Assembly: GCF_001445655.1 (NCBI RefSeq) | Contig: NZ_LNBE01000002.1 | Location: 310,001-374,000, forward strand | From: Streptomyces roseifaciens | Lineage (GTDB): Bacteria > Actinomycetota > Actinomycetes > Streptomycetales > Streptomycetaceae | DNA length: 64,000 nt | Direction of reading: 5' to 3' | In this document: positions 25,414 through 34,064 of the stretch, piece after piece | How positions within the stretch are numbered: position 1 is the stretch's first letter | Layout of the letters: each line of letters opens with the position of its first letter | Made by a program: the position numbers and the translations under genes | Notes under the pieces: generated by a model | Databases searched by the model: none | Told to the model about the DNA's origin: nothing | The model's input: the letters and a program-made list of their open reading frames with translations, nothing else

Positions 25414-26442
25414 TCAGGCGGTCCAGTCGAGGATGATCTTGCCGCTGCGGGCGGTGGCGGCCTCGTCGAAGGCCGCGTCGAAGTCCTTGTACGAGTACCG
25501 TCCGGTGATCACCGGGCTGAGGTCGAGGCCGCCCTCTAGCAGCACCGTCATCGCGTACCAGGTCTCGTACATCTCCCGGCCGTAGATGCCCTTGACGGTG
25601 ATCATCGAGGTGACGATCTTCGCCCAGTCGACGGGGAACTCCTGGGCGGGCAGGCCCAGCATGGCGATCTTGCCGCCGTGCGTCATGTTGGCGATCATGT
25701 CGCGCATGGCCTCGGGCCGGCCGGACATCTCCAGGCCGACGTCGAAGCCCTCGCGCAGGCCGAGCAGGCGCTGCGCGTCCGCGATGCCGGCGTCGGAGAC
25801 GTTGAGGGCCAGGGTCGCGCCCGCCTTGCGGGCGATCTCCAGGCGTGGCTCGCTGACGTCGGTGATGACGACGTTGCGGGCGCCGGCGTGCTTGGCGACG
25901 GCCACGGCCATGATGCCGATCGGGCCCGCGCCCGTGATCAGCACGTCCTCGCCGACCAGCGGGAAGGAGAGCGCGGTGTGCACGGCGTTGCCGAACGGGT
26001 CGAAGATCGCGGCGACGTCGAGGTCGACCTTCGTGCGGTGCACCCAGACGTTGGAGGCCGGCATCACGACGTACTCGGCGAACGCGCCGTCGCGGCCGAC
26101 GCCGAGGCCGACCGTGCTGCGGCACAGGTGGCGGCGGCCGGCCAGGCAGTTGCGGCACTTGCCGCAGACGAGGTGGCCCTCGCCGCTGACCAGGTCGCCG
26201 GCCGTGATGTCCTGCACGTCCGCGCCCACGGCGGCGACCTCGCCGACGAACTCGTGACCGAGCACGAGCGGGGTCTTGACCGCGCCCTGGGCCCAGCCGT
26301 CCCAGGAGCGGATGTGCAGGTCGGTGCCGCAGATGCCGGTGCGCAGCACCTTGATCATGACGTCGTCGGGGCCGTACTCCGGCTCCGGGACGTCCATGAG
26401 CCACAGCCCGGGCTCGGCCTTGTGCTTGACGAGTGCCTTCAT
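25414..26442 (-). CDS. tdh: L-threonine 3-dehydrogenase
   Basis: A 342-residue zinc-dependent medium-chain dehydrogenase. Catalytic zinc ligands are visible as Cys38 (GICGTDLH) and His63/Glu64 (GHEFVGE); the structural zinc site is Cys93, Cys96, Cys99 and Cys107. The NAD-binding loop [10 protein letters not shown] lies near residue 170. It oxidises L-threonine to 2-amino-3-oxobutyrate for Kbl encoded downstream. The ATG at 26442 gives the standard length; the frame continues upstream without support. Confidence 0.95.
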   Translation of the reverse strand: MKALVKHKAEPGLWLMDVPEPEYGPDDVMIKVLRTGICGTDLHIRSWDGWAQGAVKTPLVLGHEFVGEVAAVGADVQDITAGDLVSGEGHLVCGKCRNCLAGRRHLCRSTVGLGVGRDGAFAEYVVMPASNVWVHRTKVDLDVAAIFDPFGNAVHTALSFPLVGEDVLITGAGPIGIMAVAVAKHAGARNVVITDVSEPRLEIARKAGATLALNVSDAGIADAQRLLGLREGFDVGLEMSGRPEAMRDMIANMTHGGKIAMLGLPAQEFPVDWAKIVTSMITVKGIYGREMYETWYAMTVLLEGGLDLSPVITGRYSYKDFDAAFDEAATARSGKIILDWTA

Positions 26443-26607
26443 GGCTGCGGCTCCAGGCGTCGTGAGGTGAAGCGTGATTCTTTTGCGCGCACCAATGTGC
26501 CCAGTGGTGACCGTGAAGTCCATCGAGGTTTTCTTAAGCAGGGCAACAGCAGAACTTCACGCGGTGCGCGCGGGGCGTCGCGGCGGGACCCGCGCCGGGT
26601 ACGACGA

Positions 26608-26659
26608 GAGGCCCACGAGAGGTCCTCGCGAGTCTCGGTGAGGATCTCTCATGGGCCTC
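26608..26659 (-). terminator. Terminator after the D,D-carboxypeptidase gene
   Basis: A 20-bp stem with two mismatches (arms start GAGGCCCACGAG and end CATGGGCCTC) and a 12-base loop lies ten bases downstream of the carboxypeptidase stop on the minus strand. Confidence 0.8.
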
Positions 26660-26668
26660 GTCAGGCCC

Positions 26669-28180
26669 TCACCCGAGGCGGGTCAGCTTCGCCCCCGCTC
26701 CCGGCGCCGCCATGTCCTTCCGGAGCGCGACGGGCACCTGCGCCCGGCCCGGCCCGGTCCCGACGGCCAGCGCCCCGACATGCGTACCGGCCCCGGCGGC
26801 GCGCGGGATGCCCTCGCCGCCGGGGACGAGCTCGAGCTTCGTCTTCAGGCCGCCCCAGCCCACCGCGCGCAGGTCCGCCGTGGCGACGACCGGCGTCCGG
26901 CCGCCGAGGCCGTCATCCACGTACCCCACGACATCACCCTTCCGGACCACCGTGGCGGGGGCGAGGGCGTCCTGCACCGCCTTGATCATCTTGTAGCTGC
27001 GCTCCTTGACGACCTTCAGGTGGGCGTTGGCGTCGTCGCTGCCCGCCTGCCGCTGGGCCATGGTCGCGCCGACGATCAGGCGCTCCTTGCCCTCGATCGT
27101 CCGCTTCGCCGCCCACATCAGCGCCCCGCCCGCCGGACGGCTCGACCCGGTCTTGATGCCGAGCCCGCCGGGGTTGGTGACCAGCAGGTCGTCGTTGTTG
27201 TTGTAGATCCGCCCGGGGAGACCGGGGACGTCGGCGTTCGGCATCCTGACGATCTTCCGCAGGACGTCGTTCTTCATGACCTCCTCGGCCAGCTCGACCT
27301 GGTCCGCGGCGGTGCTCACGGTCGACGCGTCCAGCCCGCTCGGGTCGGTGTACGTCGTGTCGTCCATGCCGAGCTCCTCGGCCGCCTGGTTCATCTTCTT
27401 CACGAAGGCGTCCTCCGACCCGGCGTCCCAGCGGGCGAGCTGCCGGGCGATGTTGTTGCCGGAGGGGATCAGCAGCATCTGCAGCATCTGGAACTGCGTG
27501 TAGGTCTGCCCCTCCGAGACCTCCACGCGCGACTCCTCCTGGGCGCCCGCCTCCTTGGCCGCCGTCGCGTCGATCGTGATCCGCTCGCCCTCCTCCCCGT
27601 TCTTGAGCGGGTGCTCCTTGAGGATCACGTACGCCGTCATGACCTTGGCGACGCTCGCGGTCGGCACGGGCTTCTGCTCGCCGTGCGTGCCCAGGCTGCC
27701 GACGCCCACGACCCTGGCCGCGGCCTGGCCCTCCTCCGGCCACGGCATGGAGAACGCCTCACCGGTGAAGGTGTACGGGTCCCCGGCGACCGTGAACCGC
27801 GGGTCCGGAAGCGGCCGGACCAGCTGGACGATGCCGAGGAGGACGGCCAGCAGCAGGACGAGCGGCGCCCAGATCTTCACCCGGCGCGCCACGGTGCGGG
27901 CCGGGGACGGCGGGGGTGCGGGGCGGTTGGTGAGCTGCGCGAGCAGGTCGAGCGGGGCGGGCGGGGCGGGCTGCTCCGTGGACGCTCGCCGTTCGGCAGG
28001 CGCGGGCGGTTCCGTGGACGCTTGCTGTTCCGCGGGTGCCTGGGGCTCTGCCGGTGCCTGCTGCTCCGCAGACGTCGACTGCTCCGTCGCCGTCGCCTCC
28101 TCCGGCTCCTTCTTCAGCTCCGCCATGCCGGGGGACTCGCCTGCCACCGATGCCTCCTCCAGATCGTCACCACTCGCCAT
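26669..28180 (-). CDS. D-alanyl-D-alanine carboxypeptidase (S11 family)
   Basis: A 503-residue penicillin-binding protein. It starts with a cytoplasmic Glu/Ala/Pro/Gln-rich tail containing repeated APAE/ASTE units (about residues 30-75), then one TM segment near 102-122 and an extracytoplasmic catalytic domain with Ser176-x-x-Lys179 (SVAK), Ser240-Gly-Asn242 and Lys343-Thr-Gly345. It should trim the terminal D-Ala from peptidoglycan pentapeptides and so control cross-linking. The repetitive N-terminal tail is typical of several Streptomyces DacA-like proteins and may recruit other wall proteins. Monocistronic, with a clear terminator. Confidence 0.93.
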   Translation of the reverse strand: MASGDDLEEASVAGESPGMAELKKEPEEATATEQSTSAEQQAPAEPQAPAEQQASTEPPAPAERRASTEQPAPPAPLDLLAQLTNRPAPPPSPARTVARRVKIWAPLVLLLAVLLGIVQLVRPLPDPRFTVAGDPYTFTGEAFSMPWPEEGQAAARVVGVGSLGTHGEQKPVPTASVAKVMTAYVILKEHPLKNGEEGERITIDATAAKEAGAQEESRVEVSEGQTYTQFQMLQMLLIPSGNNIARQLARWDAGSEDAFVKKMNQAAEELGMDDTTYTDPSGLDASTVSTAADQVELAEEVMKNDVLRKIVRMPNADVPGLPGRIYNNNDDLLVTNPGGLGIKTGSSRPAGGALMWAAKRTIEGKERLIVGATMAQRQAGSDDANAHLKVVKERSYKMIKAVQDALAPATVVRKGDVVGYVDDGLGGRTPVVATADLRAVGWGGLKTKLELVPGGEGIPRAAGAGTHVGALAVGTGPGRAQVPVALRKDMAAPGAGAKLTRLG

Positions 28181-28282
28181 CGAACCGATGTGCTAGACGA
28201 GTGCGACATACCTGGGGGTTCCACCATCAATATGCCGATCTGATGAGCATGTGGTCCGCAGCCCTCCGTAGCCCTCCGCAGC

Positions 28283-29896
28283 TCATGCGTCCGTGTTCGT
28301 CTTCGTGCCGGCGTCTGCGCCGGCGCCGGTGTCGGCCTCCGTGCCGGCGTCCGCGTTCCTGCCCGCGTCCGCCTTCCGGAAGCCGTCGAGGATCTTGCCC
28401 TCCGTGCTGAGCCAGCCGCGCTCGTAGTCGAACCGCGGCGCGCCGGCGAAGGTGAGGTAGAGCCACTTGAAGTTCTCGGCGAAGACGTACGCGGGGCAGT
28501 GGTCGCCCTTGGCCTTGGGCTGCCGGGTGACGTCGGTGACCACCGTGTAGCCGCCCGGGACGCGATGGTGCTTCCTGAGGTTGCGGAAGTACTGCCAGGC
28601 CGTCGTCCGGTAGTGCGGGTCCCCGGTCTGCCACCACAGCTGGAAGGCGCAGTTGGCGTATTCGGGGCGCAGGTCGTTGCGGCGGCTCACGGCCTGCAGG
28701 CGGGTGTAGTCGATCTCCTCGGGGATGACCTCGTACTTGTCCAGGACGGCCGTCCAGGAGTGGTAGTAGTCCGCCGCGAGGTCGTTGTCCCCGCCGACAG
28801 GCAGGACGGCGACGGCCAACGCGGACTGGCGCCGGCTGATCAGCTTCCCGGTGCGGAAGTCGACGTGCTTGAACCAGAGCCTGCCGTCCACGCGCTCCGC
28901 TTGGTGCTTGCGCATGGCGGCGGTGAACATCCTGAACCAGTCCCGGCAGTCCTCGTCGCGGAACATCAGCCAGGCGCCCCACAGGTACTCGTAGAACGAG
29001 TCCGCCGGGGGGTTCACGGCGACGCTGTCGCGGTCCGCCCACCGGCCGGTCTCGACGTTCAGCCGGGTGGCCAGCAGGTCGAGCGAGGAGCGCCGCTCGA
29101 CGACCGCGCGCAGGGCGCGCTCGGCCGCCTGCCGGTACCGCCGGTCGCCGGTGACCCGGGAGAGGACGCCGAACTCCAGGATGTTGGTGCCGATCTCGGC
29201 CAGGGGCAGCGTCGTGCCGGAAACGTGCTTCGTCCGCAGGTTCACGTACCGGTACGGCATGCCGGTGGGCGACGACGTGAAGGCGGGCAGCAGCCGGTCG
29301 GCCAGGTCGGTGCAGCGGTCGAGCAGGACCTTCTCCCCGGTGGCGAGGTAGCCCGAAAGGAGGCCCCCCACCAGCCGGATGGTGCACTCGAAGACCTGGA
29401 AGTCGGCGTCGACGTCGAAGTCCAGGTGGTTCCTGATCCAGTCGACGCAGCGGTCGACCTCGGTGTCGAGCTCCATCAGGTAGTGGGTGTCGAGCGCCTC
29501 GATGATCGACAGGCCCACCGGGTGGTTCCTGGCGAAGAAGTCGTGGTAGCGGCCCGACACCGGGAGGACCTCGTCGTGCCCCCAGGCGAACCGCTTGTAG
29601 CCCTCCCACGCATGGACGAACTCGGCCCGGATCTCCTGGGCCTTCTCCCGGTCCGCACGGAACCTCCCCCGCCGCGCGGGCACCGCCCGGGCGGCGCCTC
29701 CGGACCCGGACCCGAATCCGGACCCGGACGCGGACCCGGGCTGCGCCCCGGCCTGTGCGGCGGCTCCGGACCGCGCCTCGGCCGGTGCGTGCCCGGCCGC
29801 GCCGAGCGCGCCGCTCACGGCGAGACCGCCCGTGGCCGCGAGCCCGGAGAGCAGGCGGCGCCGGGTCGCGGGCGCGGGGAGCGAGTCGTACGTCAT
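28283..29896 (-). CDS. Tat-exported GH47-like glycosidase (class I alpha-1,2-mannosidase family)
   Basis: A 537-residue secreted protein. The N-terminus has a twin-arginine signal (ATRRRLLSGLAA) with an Ala-rich hydrophobic core; the lack of a lipobox Cys suggests a soluble secreted protein. The catalytic domain opens with EFVHAWEGYKRFAWGHDEV, close to the conserved GH47 block, and continues with alternating helices of an (alpha/alpha)7 barrel and acidic motifs such as NHLDFDVDADFQVFE. GH47 enzymes are mostly eukaryotic alpha-1,2-mannosidases; bacterial members are less studied. The Asp/Ala/Thr/Gly-rich C-terminal tail is low complexity. AGGAGG lies 10 bases before the chosen ATG. Confidence 0.85.
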   Translation of the reverse strand: MTYDSLPAPATRRRLLSGLAATGGLAVSGALGAAGHAPAEARSGAAAQAGAQPGSASGSGFGSGSGGAARAVPARRGRFRADREKAQEIRAEFVHAWEGYKRFAWGHDEVLPVSGRYHDFFARNHPVGLSIIEALDTHYLMELDTEVDRCVDWIRNHLDFDVDADFQVFECTIRLVGGLLSGYLATGEKVLLDRCTDLADRLLPAFTSSPTGMPYRYVNLRTKHVSGTTLPLAEIGTNILEFGVLSRVTGDRRYRQAAERALRAVVERRSSLDLLATRLNVETGRWADRDSVAVNPPADSFYEYLWGAWLMFRDEDCRDWFRMFTAAMRKHQAERVDGRLWFKHVDFRTGKLISRRQSALAVAVLPVGGDNDLAADYYHSWTAVLDKYEVIPEEIDYTRLQAVSRRNDLRPEYANCAFQLWWQTGDPHYRTTAWQYFRNLRKHHRVPGGYTVVTDVTRQPKAKGDHCPAYVFAENFKWLYLTFAGAPRFDYERGWLSTEGKILDGFRKADAGRNADAGTEADTGAGADAGTKTNTDA

Positions 29897-30109
29897 GACG
29901 GGCAGGGCCTCCTGGACACCGGTTCCGCCCCCCGACACTGATCGCAGTATGCGTCGGGCGGGCCGCTCCGGGCGGCAGGCGCGGCGGGCGGATGGTCATA
30001 CCACCGTTCGGCCGGATGGCGAGAACCGGACGGTCCCGGAACCGGCCGCTGTCATGCTGATCGCGCGGCGCGGCCGCCGGTGGCCCCGCCGGGACGACGG
30101 AGGTGCTCT

Positions 30110-31213
30110 GTGCGCGAAGGTGCTCGTGAGACGGCGCGCGAAGGTGCTCGTGGGACGACGGCCGAGGAGGCGGGGCGGCGCAGCGCGGCCCTGGTCATCG
30201 AGGAGGCCCTGGGATTCCTCTACCCGGCTGCCCTGCGCGCCGCGGCGGCCGTGGGTGTGGCGGACCACCTGGCGGACGGCGCCCGCACCCCGGAGGAGCT
30301 GGCGGCGGCCACCGGGACCGACGCACCGAGCCTCGGGCGCGTGCTGCGGCTGCTGGCCACGCGCGGGCTGTTCGAGGAGGACGACCGCGGCCGCTTCCGG
30401 CTGACCGAGGCCGGTGACGCGCTGCGCTCGGACGCGCCCGTGCCGGTCGGGCCGGCGGTCCTGATGCTCACGGACCGGACGATGTGGCGGCCGGCCGGGG
30501 AGCTGACCAGGTGCCTGGAGGACGGGGGCTCGGCATTCGGCCACATCTTCGGCATGCCCTTCTTCGAGCACTTCGCCCGGGACGAGGAGACCGCCGCGGT
30601 CTTCCACGAAGGCATGGCCGCCATGTCCGAGGCGGAGAACCGGCCGATCGCCGACAGCTGCCCCTTCCCCGGGGCCGCCACGGTCGTGGACGTCGGAGGC
30701 GGCCACGGCGGCCTGCTGCTGGCGGCGCTCCGCGGCCGGCCCGGTCTCCACGGCGTGCTCCACGACCGGGCGCACGTGCTGGCGGGCCACCGGCTCGACA
30801 CCGAGGAGACGAAGGGCCGCTGGTCGCTGCACGAAGGCGACTTCTTCACCGACGTCCCGCCCGGCGACGTCCACCTCCTCAAGCGCATCCTGCACGACTG
30901 GGACGACGAGCAGTGCGTGGGCATCCTGCGCAACTGCCGCCGCGCGCTGGCGCCGGGCGGCCGGGTGCTCGTCGTCGACGCGGTCCTGCCGCCGGGCAAC
31001 GCCCCGCACCAGGGGAAGACGCTGGACGTGATGATGATGGCCTCCCTGGTCGGCCGCGAGCGCACGGAGAGCGACTTCGCCCGGCTGTTCGACGCGGCGG
31101 GGCTGCGGCTGTCGCGCGTCATCCCCACGCCGACCGTGCTGTCGATCGTGGAGGGCGTGGCCGGAAACGACCCCTCCGAGGGGCCCGGCGGTGAGGCGGG
31201 CGGCACCGCCTGA
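30110..31213 (+). CDS. SAM-dependent O-methyltransferase (PF00891 type)
   Basis: A 367-residue two-domain methyltransferase. An N-terminal winged-helix dimerisation domain is followed by the SAM motif VVDVGGGHGGLLLAAL near residue 195 and the helix HDWDDEQCVGILRNC typical of plant-caffeate-like O-methyltransferases. Substrates are usually phenolic or enol hydroxyls of secondary metabolites. GGAGG lies eight bases before the GTG chosen; another GTG ten codons upstream has no good site. The first 60 bases contain a direct duplication (GCGAAGGTGCTCGTG twice), giving a duplicated REGAR motif, probably a tolerated N-terminal slippage. Confidence 0.85.
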   Translation: MREGARETAREGARGTTAEEAGRRSAALVIEEALGFLYPAALRAAAAVGVADHLADGARTPEELAAATGTDAPSLGRVLRLLATRGLFEEDDRGRFRLTEAGDALRSDAPVPVGPAVLMLTDRTMWRPAGELTRCLEDGGSAFGHIFGMPFFEHFARDEETAAVFHEGMAAMSEAENRPIADSCPFPGAATVVDVGGGHGGLLLAALRGRPGLHGVLHDRAHVLAGHRLDTEETKGRWSLHEGDFFTDVPPGDVHLLKRILHDWDDEQCVGILRNCRRALAPGGRVLVVDAVLPPGNAPHQGKTLDVMMMASLVGRERTESDFARLFDAAGLRLSRVIPTPTVLSIVEGVAGNDPSEGPGGEAGGTA

Positions 31214-31317
31214 ACCGCCTGCCCCGGCCCGAGCGTTCACGCGTGGTCAGAAGCCGTCCCGCATCTTTGCTGTGAGTTACCCGTGCTGGTCAGTGGCGCT
31301 TCCGTTGCTCCGATGGG

Positions 31318-32061
31318 GTGAGGGTCGTTGGCCTGGGGGAACGGTGCGGCACGGACGGTCGGGTGGTGGGTGCGGTGGCACAGGGTGGGGCCGAGCGGGA
31401 CGTCGGCGGGGGAAGTGAGCGGGCAGACGCGGGCTTTGCGGGCCTGTCCCCGTCAGCTGGGTGGGTGGGCCGTGCGGTGTGTGCGGTGGTGGTGCTGGTC
31501 GCTGGTGTGCACGGGCTGATGACCGTCGGCCATCTGGCGGTCCCGGCACGGTCCGCGCCGGCGGTGCACACGGTGACGGTCCGGTGGCTGTCACCGGAGT
31601 TCACGCAGCGCTGGCAGCTGTTCGCTCACGATCTGGAACGTCGGAGGGGTCTCGCTGTGCGGGTGCGGGTGGCTGCAGGGGCTGGGCTGCGGACCTCCCC
31701 GTGGGTCGATCTGACGGCGCGTGAGGCTCGGGCCGCCCGGGGGCGTCTGGTGGCCAGACATGCCGAGCTGACCGAGCTGGAGGCCCTCCTGGTCACGGTG
31801 AGCTCGGCGCAGCACGGGAGCCGGGAGGAGCAGCTGGCGCAGCGGTATCTGTGCCGGGTGGCCACCCAGCGGCTGGCGGGCCTGCCGCTGGGCGGCCCAG
31901 TGGTGCAGGTGCAGGCGCGGCTGACGCAGGAGCGTTCTGATCCTCCTCCATGGCAGCGGCCCCGGCCGGGTGCCCGGGGTGCCCGGCAGGTCGTGCTGAA
32001 GACGACGGCCTGGCTGCGGGTGCGTCCCGCTGATCGAGTGGTGAAGGGGCAGCGGTGGTGA
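31318..32061 (+). CDS. DUF5819/SdpA-like membrane-anchored protein
   Basis: A protein of up to 247 residues. After a weakly conserved 50-residue start comes one TM helix near residues 52-72 (VGRAVCAVVVLVAGVHGLM) and then an extracytoplasmic domain with SPEFTQRWQLFAHD, the hallmark of DUF5819. Members are found beside HTTM-domain genes, and I relate them to SdpA of the Bacillus SdpABC peptide-toxin system, whose SdpA and SdpB are needed to mature the toxin. The GTGA overlap with the next gene shows coupling. The N-terminal start is uncertain because several GTG codons are available. Third-position G/C seems lower than in neighbours, which may indicate acquisition. Confidence 0.72.
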   Translation: MRVVGLGERCGTDGRVVGAVAQGGAERDVGGGSERADAGFAGLSPSAGWVGRAVCAVVVLVAGVHGLMTVGHLAVPARSAPAVHTVTVRWLSPEFTQRWQLFAHDLERRRGLAVRVRVAAGAGLRTSPWVDLTAREARAARGRLVARHAELTELEALLVTVSSAQHGSREEQLAQRYLCRVATQRLAGLPLGGPVVQVQARLTQERSDPPPWQRPRPGARGARQVVLKTTAWLRVRPADRVVKGQRW

Positions 32062-33281
32062 GCCCGGCGTGGGCGGGGATTCCTGCCGCCGTGCACCGGC
32101 GCGCTGTCCGGTTCCGTCAGGGTATGGACTGGTTGGTCCGGGCGCCCCGGCGCAGTCGGCAGGTGGCCGTGGTGCGGATCGGGGTCGCGGCGGCGTGGCT
32201 GGTGTCGCTGGTTTGCGAGTGGCCGGTGCGCGAAGGGATCTACGGGCCGGACGGGCCGTGGGCGTGGCCGATGGCCGGCGAGGTCATCCGCAGCCTGCAT
32301 TCCTTCAGTCTGCTCTCGCTGACCCCGGGTCCCGGTTTCAGCCTGTGCGTCCATCTCGTGGCGGCTGCCGCAGCGGTGCAGCTGCTGCTCGGCTGGCACA
32401 CCCGCACCGCTGCGGTGTTCTTCCTCCTCGGGGTGCTGTCGCTGCAGAACTACGCTTGGCCTCTCGGCTACGGCGCGGATACGGCCGTGCGGCTGACCGC
32501 TCTGTATCTGGTGGCGGTCCGCAGTGGCCGTGCGTGGTCGCTGGACGCGTACCTGGCGGGCCGGGGAAGGAAGTCCCCGGGGGTGGCGGGCGTCGTGCTG
32601 TGGGTGGTGCTGGGCGGGCTGCTGGCAGCTGGTGCGGCCGGTCCGGGAGCGGGCCGGCTCCGGCTGCAGATCGCGCTGTGGCTGGTGTGGGCCGGCCAGG
32701 CGTGGGCGTGGTGGGTGCGCCGCAGGCCGGACGCAGGCGGCGCGCGGGGGCTGGAGGCGCTGGCGAACGCCGTGCACAACGCTGTGGTCGTGGTGATGAT
32801 GTGCCAGGTCGTCGTGCTGTATTACACGGCCGGGATGTCGAAGCTCGCCGAGGCCACCTGGCGCCAGGGAACCGCCGTCTACTACGCGCTGCACGTGACG
32901 ACGTCGCCGTGGCCGTCCTTGACCGCGCTGATCTGCTCCAGCAGCGTGCTGGTGGCGGCACTGACCTGGGGCACGGTGGTGCTGCAGGTGTCGTTCCCGT
33001 TCGCGCTGCTCCACCCCCGCACCAAGAACTGGGCACTGATTGCCACTTTCTTCGAGCACTGCGGCATCGCCTTGCTGATGGCGTTGTGGTACTTCTCGCT
33101 GGCCGTTCTGGCCGCGGATGCCATCTGGCTGCCCACCGGGCCGCTCAGGCGCCTCGGAGGCCGCCTGCGCACCCAGCGCGAGCGTGCGTCGGCCTACGTG
33201 CGCGAAGCGCACGCCGATGCTGCACCGGTGTCCTCCCCGCGCCCCCCGGGCGCCCTGACACCACCGCGAAGGAAGGCCTGA
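32058..33281 (+). CDS. HTTM-domain membrane protein, SdpB-like
   Basis: A 407-residue polytopic membrane protein with about eight hydrophobic helices. Recognisable HTTM features include RIGVAAAWLVSLV at the start of the domain, a central YTAGMSKLAEATWRQGTAVYY motif, and FPFALLHPRTKNWALI. The HTTM family includes the SdpB proteins that act with SdpA in making the SDP toxin, and it is related to vitamin K-dependent gamma-carboxylase. The GTG at 32058 overlaps the upstream stop and has AAGGGG eight bases before it. It presumably works with the upstream DUF5819 protein on the short secreted peptide encoded next. Confidence 0.85.
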   Translation: MSPAWAGIPAAVHRRAVRFRQGMDWLVRAPRRSRQVAVVRIGVAAAWLVSLVCEWPVREGIYGPDGPWAWPMAGEVIRSLHSFSLLSLTPGPGFSLCVHLVAAAAAVQLLLGWHTRTAAVFFLLGVLSLQNYAWPLGYGADTAVRLTALYLVAVRSGRAWSLDAYLAGRGRKSPGVAGVVLWVVLGGLLAAGAAGPGAGRLRLQIALWLVWAGQAWAWWVRRRPDAGGARGLEALANAVHNAVVVVMMCQVVVLYYTAGMSKLAEATWRQGTAVYYALHVTTSPWPSLTALICSSSVLVAALTWGTVVLQVSFPFALLHPRTKNWALIATFFEHCGIALLMALWYFSLAVLAADAIWLPTGPLRRLGGRLRTQRERASAYVREAHADAAPVSSPRPPGALTPPRRKA

Positions 33282-33346
33282 CGCCGATTACCCCAGGTGG
33301 AGCAGAGGGAATTCCTTCATCACCCCTTCCGGACAAGGAGCACATG

Positions 33347-33553
33347 ATGAAATCCCGTATCGCGCGCCGCCTCGCCTTCGTGATCGCCGTCGTCTGCGTC
33401 GGCTTGGGCATGGCGGCCAGCTCCGCTGCCGCCGCAGACGGCGACCTGCTCGGCCTGCTCAGCCAGCTCGGCGGCGGGGGTGGCGGCGACAGTGGCCTGC
33501 TCGGCGGCCTGCTCGGCGGCGGCGAGGGTGGCCTGCTCGGCGGCCTGCTCTGA
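33347..33553 (+). CDS. Short secreted Leu/Gly-repeat peptide (candidate SdpC-like toxin precursor)
   Basis: A 68-residue precursor. Residues 1-30 form a classical Sec signal peptide (basic MKSRIARR, hydrophobic core, ASSAAAA cleavage region). The predicted mature part, about 38 residues, is acidic and made of Leu-Leu-Gly modules: DLLGLLSQL, a Gly6 run, then GLLGGLL, GGGEG and GLLGGLL. It has no Cys. AAGGAG sits six bases before this ATG (an adjacent ATG at 33344 is also possible). It is the third gene after DUF5819 and HTTM genes, 65 bases downstream, and a hairpin follows. Its length is near the 42-residue SDP peptide of Bacillus, but the sequence is unlike it. Function is inferred from context only. 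Confidence 0.75.
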   Translation: MKSRIARRLAFVIAVVCVGLGMAASSAAAADGDLLGLLSQLGGGGGGDSGLLGGLLGGGEGGLLGGLL

Positions 33554-34064
33554 CGGCGGCGGCCTGTTCAGCGGCTGAGCGTCCGCAAGGCCAGACCGCC
33601 ATCACCCCGGTCAAGCTGGAACCGCTGACCCGTGCCCCGGCCGACCAGCCGGCAGGCCCAGGGGCCGTCGCCGCATGACCGCGGCTCCTGGGCCTGCGCG
33701 CCGGAAGTGACCGTCGCGGCCACCGACAGGATGAGCGCCTCTGAGGCCGGGAGCAGACGTCCGGTCACAGGGGCGCGGGGGGCGAGGCGGACGGTCCAGG
33801 GCGGGCCTTGGGCGCCGGCTCGACCGGCGCAGCTGGGCCGGGCCGGCCCCGGCCGGCCGGGGCCTCGATCAGATCTCAAGTCCCGTCACGCACCGTAGAC
33901 GCGGGACGGCTTCTCAACCGTGCAGTCGATCGTGCGATCATCCGGATCGAAATCCTCCATATCCCTTGTGTCCCGGATCACTTGAGCCCGCCGCCCAAGG
34001 TCCATTGACCTCGATCACCCGCTATGACGAGGATGATCGAAAACCAGGCCTTTGGGGGAAGGGC
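33554..34064. other. Intergenic region between peptide locus and adenylation operon
   Basis: This 511-base gap has no convincing gene; open frames on both strands here lack ribosome sites and family features. It contains a terminator at 33652-33697 and, from about 33868 to 34040, repeated GATC/ATCGA-containing words (for example CGATCGTGCGATCATCCGGATCG) that could be operator sites for the downstream operon. The leader before 34065 is AT-richer than its surroundings. Confidence 0.6.
33652..33697 (+). terminator. Hairpin terminator of the SdpABC-like unit
   Basis: A 16-bp stem with one mismatch (GCAGGCCCAGGGGCCG paired with CGGCTCCTGGGCCTGC) and a 14-base loop lies about 100 bases after the peptide stop. 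Confidence 0.75.

Noticed and set aside
33632..33898. Open frames on both strands in the gap after the Leu/Gly peptide gene
   Set aside because: They overlap a terminator hairpin, lack ribosome sites and have biased Arg/Pro/Gly composition typical of shadow frames.
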